44,045 bases of DNA from an uncultured Bacteroidales bacterium (GTDB lineage Bacteria > Bacteroidota > Bacteroidia > Bacteroidales > Paludibacteraceae). The notes below the pieces were generated by a model. It worked only from the letters and a program-made list of their open reading frames with translations. It did not search any database and was not told the origin of the DNA. The first letter of the stretch is position 1, and every line of letters starts with the position of its first letter. The stretch lies in the NCBI GenBank assembly GCA_900316845.1, contig ONEG01000024.1, positions 1-44,045 of the forward strand. Direction: 5' to 3'. A program made the position numbers and the translations under genes. This document shows positions 39,936 to 44,045 of this stretch, piece by piece.

Positions 39936-42900
39936 CATATGAAGGTACGTTAACTATCAATGCAGACGTTACAGCCACGACAACATCTTCAACTGCAATT
40001 CTCAACCGTAATGGAGACATTATCATCAATAGCGGTAATGTTACTGCTACCGGTGGCACTTCCGGAGACTGGCCTTTTGGTATAGCGGCATTAGGTAATA
40101 TTGAAGTTAAGGATGGCGTAGTCATTGCCAAAGGTGGCTCTAAAGGAATTCTCGCTCAGAACGGCACAATCTCCATCACTCCTCCGCTGATTGTTATCAC
40201 AGCAGCGGGTGGTGGCATCAGCACAGACGGGCACACCGTAGTGTATGATAATGGTGATCCGGCATTACGCGTCGTTATAATGGATCCGCCTGTGGGTGGC
40301 GTAGTGTCACTGAGCTCCGCACCGTCACCGGGAAATGCGGTTGGTTTCACTTTGTCGGGCGAGATTGCTTCGGCGCAGACCGAGAATACATGGCAAATCA
40401 GCGATGATGATGTTAATTGGCAGGATATACAGGATATAGTGGAATCGCCTGCCGGCGCGCCTGCGCACGACGGCGTGCATCAGCAACGCCGTGCTGTAAC
40501 CACTCTAACATACACTCCGAAAGAATCTGAGATGGGCAAGTATCTCCGCGTCAAAGTGGCAGCGGCTGGCCATACCGGCTATATCTACAGCCCGAGTCGT
40601 CAGATAGCCAAGAAAATATGTACGGATGTACCGGTTGTTCCAACGCTGACTAACATCAACGACAAGGTGTACTTGTCCAATGCAAAGACGACGCAGGAGT
40701 ATATCATCTTCAACTACTCCAAAGAAGCCTCGTCTCTTACCGCAAGCGATTGGAACAATGCCGTGACACCGGAAAGCGAAGTAGGGTTCTTTGAATTGGG
40801 AGGTTCCTCTAATGCGAATAACACCGTCTTTACCCGTGTCAAAGAGACCCCCTCGACATTGGTCGGTGAGCAGATAGCGGAAGCAAGACTATATATAGGC
40901 ACATCGGTTTACATGACAGATGTAGAATTGTCTGTGAGCAAAACGGTAGGCCATTTCCAGAACTTTAACAACGAACTGAATTGCAAAAAGGGTGATGTTA
41001 TCCGCTGTGACGCTTCGCCTGTACCATCTAATGCCACTAACTGGTATGGTGTATCGGGCAGCAACTGGACGGTAGATTTCCACAATACCGGTTCTCAATA
41101 CGGCACATTCTACGAAGATGTTGAGTGTACGAGACCCATCAGTTCTTCAAGCAACTACACAACTGTTTATCTGAAAACACTTCAAGAAAAGAACTATCTG
41201 GATGTTCGCATTTTGGTTTATAACAGTGCTATCGGTTACAAGACACGATATGTGCAGTTCAATGTTACTCCGGACGGCTATTTCCCGCTGTTAGACTATA
41301 TCAACGGTTGCGACCACACCATCGCTGCCGGAGAGAAGATAACAGGTATCGAAGTCAGCCGCCGCCCGTTCTCCGGTTCGGTGTACGGTCTGACCACCGA
41401 AGTGAGCGGCGAAGGAACCGCCCCGATAGTGTCGTTCTCACTCTATGAGACGATGACTATCAATGCCATAAACGCTACGCCGGGTGTATATGTCTATACT
41501 CCGCTGCAAAACGGTCATCCGCTGAATAACAACACGACCTTTACCATCACCGTCACCGATGGCAAATATGCTGTTGATTCCCTAATCTTACGAGAGAATG
41601 CGATTACCGCCGACCCCAATGAGGAGCTCGAACTGGTGGCTCAACTGATGCCGTCTAACTCCGAAGCGGCAATAACATGGACCAGTTCCAACACAAGTGT
41701 AGCCACCGTAACAAACGGTATCGTGACGATAGCCGCCAACGCGCCGATAGGTGCGAAAGCTACCATCACCGCTACCGCTAATGGCAAATCGGATGAGTGT
41801 CAGATAACCGTCAGCGGTGAGGAGTATGACTTGTATGTCGCCTCTACGCGTGTTACCAGCCGCAACCGTGACGACATCCTCGGCGACGGCAGGTTTGCGT
41901 TCGATGGTATGAACACGCTGGCGATAAAGGGTAACTATACAATCAGCAACTCGGCCAATCTGGTGCGCAACACTGGCATTGACGGTCTCATCATAGATGT
42001 AGCACAGGCTTGCACGATATCACAGGGTTCGGAATCATACAGCACCTTGTTCGACCTTAGAAAGAACACCACTATTCGTGGCAAACAGATGACGGTCAAC
42101 GGCAACGGAGTGGCATTTGGCACACAAAAAGGAATGATACTGACACTTGACAGCGCAAACCTCGTTGTTAACGCAATCATGCCGTTTAAGGGTAGCGGTA
42201 TAGCAGATGACTGCATGAACATCATTAACTCGCGCGTAGAGGTCAATGCCTCGGGTTCTGCGGCAATATTCAGTTTCACAGGCGGTATATCGCTTACAGA
42301 CTGCTATATCCAAACGCCTGCCGGCGGTGAAGTTGTAAACGGTGCTATCGAGGACGGTAAAGGTTCGCAAGTACGCAATTTGCTGATTGTGCCGAGTCCC
42401 GAAAAGGTAGATCCCGCACTCGCTTTTGCGTCGTCAGAAGCAACTGCTACCATCAACGAAGCGTTTGTGGCTCCTGTGCTCAATAATCCGAATGGGCTGG
42501 CAGTAAGTTATTACTCGGAAGACCCGATGGTGGCTATCGTGAACGAAGAGACGGGTGAAGTAACGCCTGTAGCAGCCGGAACGACCACTATTAATGCCTA
42601 TACTAATGGCGATTTGTTCCATGAAGCAGGTGAGGTTTCTTACACCCTGACCGTGCTCAAAGGCACCGTCTCGCTCGCATTCTCTGCGCCAACAGCTTCT
42701 GCGAAGGTCGATGCTACGGAGTTTGTACTACCGATATTGAGCAATCCGCAGGATGTGGAGGTAACCTACAGCAGTAGTAATCCTGCTGTGGCAACTATGT
42801 TCGCGTTCACCGGTGATGTGACACTTGTGGCGGCCGGTACAACTACTATTACTGCTACGTTTGCCGGCGATGAGAAATACCTGCCAAGCGAAGCATCGTA

Positions 42901-43045
42901 TGTACTAACCGTAGAGCCTTCCGGTGATCCTACCGCTATTGAGGATGTCCGCTTTGAATCCGGATGGCAAGGTATATACCGCGCAAGGCGCAGAGGTGCG
43001 CTGATGCGCACGTTAAAATGTGCCTGCGGCACGTTAAATAGTTAA
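39323..43045 (+). pseudogene. Repeat-rich secreted surface protein, 3' fragment with Ig-like domains
   Basis: Continues the same protein after the frameshift; the ATG at 39323 is probably not a native start. Order: rest of the beta-helix repeats (to about 40180), a middle region of unknown fold (NTWQISDDDVNWQDIQ, KYLRVKVAAAGHTGYIYSPS), then a bacterial Ig-like (BIG2) domain (TWTSSNTSVATVTNGIVTIA, 41590-41815), a second beta-helix-like stretch (41830-42390) and two further Ig-like repeats (PVAAGTTTINAY; LVAAGTTTITATFAG). Near 42950 the frame shifts again: the next frame reads LNPDGKVYTAQGAEVR and stops at 43002-43004, matching the tail of the C10 peptidase. In the present frame it ends in junk at 43045. 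Confidence 0.75.
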
Positions 43046-43080
43046 AATGGTTTTGCAGTACGCAAAACGTTAAGCTGTTA
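43031..43080 (+). repeat. Dispersed hairpin repeat after the surface protein
   Basis: Matches 13457-13515: ACGTTAAATAGTTAAAATGG, then a GTTTTGC/GCAAAAC hairpin, then GTTAAGCTGTTA. The out-of-frame end of the surface protein reads into it. Confidence 0.65.
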
Positions 43081-43096
43081 AACCGTTAAATTGTTG

Positions 43097-43143
43097 AAAG
43101 ACAGACTTACAAATAAAAAATGTAGGTCTGTCTTTTTTTTACC
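43097..43143 (+). terminator. Intrinsic terminator of the surface-protein transcript
   Basis: AAAGACAGAC-T-TAC pairs with GTA-G-GTCTGTCTTT around an A-rich loop, followed by a long T-run (43133-43140). This is the clearest intrinsic terminator in the window. Confidence 0.9.
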
Positions 43144-43162
43144 TAATACAATAATTAACATT

Positions 43163-43383
43163 ATGACCAAGTATCAATTTCTGCTCAAAAAAAAGAAGAA
43201 GGAGAACTGAGCATTCTCTTCAACGATTTCGAGCTTCCGCTCAAGTACGCCCAATGGATGGACATCTACGAGTACCATCTGGAGCATCCGGGGCTGAATT
43301 ACATCCAACTTTCCAACGACAAAAAATGTGGCACGGCAACAATTAGCCGTGCCTTATCATTTATGAATCAGCAAGTTAGGTGA
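43163..43383 (+). CDS. Small HTH-like protein split by a -1 frameshift at an A-AAA-AAG site
   Basis: From ATG 43163 the zero frame gives only MTKYQFLLKKKKKEN and stops at 43208. Slipping back one base on the run of eight A (43187-43194, zero-frame A-AAA-AAG) gives LLKKKEEGELSILFNDFELP, then LKYAQWMDIYEYHLEHPGLN, then TISRALSFMNQQVR, ending at 43381-43383, about 73 residues. The second part looks like a helix-turn-helix (HPGLNYIQLSNDKKCGTATI, then SRALSF). It could be programmed frameshifting, transcript slippage or a broken gene. It lies 20 bp after a terminator and upstream of a VapE-type gene; no promoter was seen. Confidence 0.5.
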
Positions 43384-43423
43384 CGTTCCCGATTTCTGGA
43401 ACGGATATGTCAAAAAAAAGCAG

Positions 43424-43431
43424 TACCTTTG
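43424..43431 (+). promoter_or_regulatory. Possible promoter of the VapE-type gene (-7 box only)
   Basis: TACCTTTG preceded by AAAAAAAAGCAG, as in the core promoters here, but without a TTG at the 20-bp distance. The leader to 43574 contains repeat copy C. Confidence 0.55.
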
Positions 43432-43499
43432 CACTCGCTTACGTTAAGGCTCGTTACGACTCGCGGCACAGCCGCTCAATAGAAACTCGCCTTACGCTA

Positions 43500-43546
43500 C
43501 GCTCTCCCCATCGGACGCACTGCGTTAGCGCCCGTCGGGGACCCCA
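43500..43546. repeat. Dispersed hairpin repeat, partial copy C
   Basis: CGCTCTCCCCAYCGGA...CCGTCGGGGACCCCA matches the conserved end of copies A and B, with a different loop (CGCACTGCGTTAGCGC). It lies in the leader of the VapE-type gene, in the same orientation as the others. Confidence 0.7.
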
Positions 43547-43574
43547 ATGGGTAAATGACTAAATCGTAAATGAT

Positions 43575-44045
43575 ATGGCAAATAGACAAGAAATCGTATG
43601 TACCTACATCTATGAGAACTACGTGACATCGGGACGGCTGCGGCACGATGTGGTGAGTAACAAAGTTCAGATCGCGGTGATGGGGGACGGGTTACAGGTT
43701 ACGGGCTGGCGGGATATCACGACGGCGGATGTGAATGACATTGTCTGTGACTGCTCGGCGGAGAGCGGGCTGAGCATCGCGGCGAAAGAGGTGCTGGCGG
43801 TGCTGCAGTCCCATCGCATCCCCGACGTCCATCCGCTGCGTGAGTACGTGCTTAACTGCCGTCCGTACACCACCGACCAACCCGACTGGATCGCCTGGCT
43901 CGCGAGCCGGGTGACCGTCGCCGGCGGCGAGGAGGAGCAGAAACTCTGGGTGAACTGTTTCCGCAAGTGGTTCGTGGCGATGGTGGCGAGTTGGCTCAGC
44001 GACGAGGTCGTCAACCAGCAGGTGCTCGTCCTCGTCGGCAAGCAG
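43575..44045 (+). CDS. Virulence-associated E (VapE) family protein, N-terminal part (runs off right edge)
   Basis: 157 codons open to the edge, starting MANRQEIVCTYIYENYVTSG. The pattern LRHDVVSNKVQI, W-DIT-ADVNDIVCDCSAES and GLSIAAKEVLAVLQSHRIPD, then VHPLREY, then KWFVAMVASWLSDEVVNQQV and LVLVGKQ, is that of VapE-family primase/helicase-like proteins on Bacteroidota phages, plasmids and genomic islands. The visible end leads into the expected Walker A motif just outside the window. It suggests a second mobile element beginning here, plus strand. Confidence 0.82.
   Translation, partial: MANRQEIVCTYIYENYVTSGRLRHDVVSNKVQIAVMGDGLQVTGWRDITTADVNDIVCDCSAESGLSIAAKEVLAVLQSHRIPDVHPLREYVLNCRPYTTDQPDWIAWLASRVTVAGGEEEQKLWVNCFRKWFVAMVASWLSDEVVNQQVLVLVGKQ

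Noticed and set aside
1..44045. tRNA or rRNA genes, including a tRNA attachment site for the phage-like region
   Set aside because: No cloverleaf with TTCRA loop or rRNA core sequence was recognised in either strand by eye, so no attachment site is claimed.

Overview
The window looks like chromosome of an uncultured gut-type Bacteroidales (phylum Bacteroidota). The evidence is a set of promoters of the form TTTG/TTG - 20 bp - TAnnTTTG (at least eleven), weak Shine-Dalgarno sequences, Bacteroidota-style gene neighbourhoods (hemD next to a DUF4271 gene, rnpA-yidD, acpP-fabF, an OmpA/TPR lipoprotein, the fused NfnA/NfnB-type protein) and a C10 peptidase with a short conserved C-terminal tail. 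No rRNA, tRNA or CRISPR array was seen.

Layout. (1) 1-5080, all minus strand: a phage-like module running from an HNH endonuclease through an SH3-fold protein, a zinc-ribbon protein, a 46-residue protein and a winged-helix replication protein with four exact 21-bp iterons inside its own gene, then conserved phage hypotheticals, a holin, a DUF5675 protein, a small lysis-type exported protein and a partial gene cut by the window edge. (2) 5331-7894, minus strand: a four-gene accessory operon (86-residue protein, PD-(D/E)XK-like nuclease, RhuM-PLD fusion, coiled-coil protein) behind one strong promoter whose start point lies in a 16-bp palindrome. It is the best candidate for an undescribed defence or toxin-antitoxin-like system. 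(3) 8384-37667: a core housekeeping block. Plus: ychF, a Na+/Ca2+ antiporter, a C10 peptidase. Minus: acpP-fabF-wHTH-asd-U32-DUF4271-hemD-rnpA-yidD-trmD and ompA/TPR-78aa-mutL-nucleotidase. Plus: lipoprotein, SRPBCC, psd, deoC, nfnAB fusion, dacB, birA, rfbB. Then divergent aroB/pcrA and udk-chrA-chrA. (4) 37668-43045: a large surface protein with about 144-residue repeats, broken by a 7-bp deletion and again at its C-terminal tail. (5) 43163-44045: the start of another mobile region, with a small HTH-like gene split at an A-AAA-AAG slippery site and the N-terminus of a VapE-type protein running off the edge.

Cross-cutting features: a dispersed hairpin repeat of about 107 bp is present three times, once inside the DUF5675 coding sequence; a roughly 326-bp MITE-like element lies after ychF; a 38-bp promoter cassette is shared, in opposite orientation, by the accessory operon and the surface-protein gene; and short tandem repeats sit in the linkers of several housekeeping proteins, including the same 16-bp unit in the nfnAB fusion and in pcrA.
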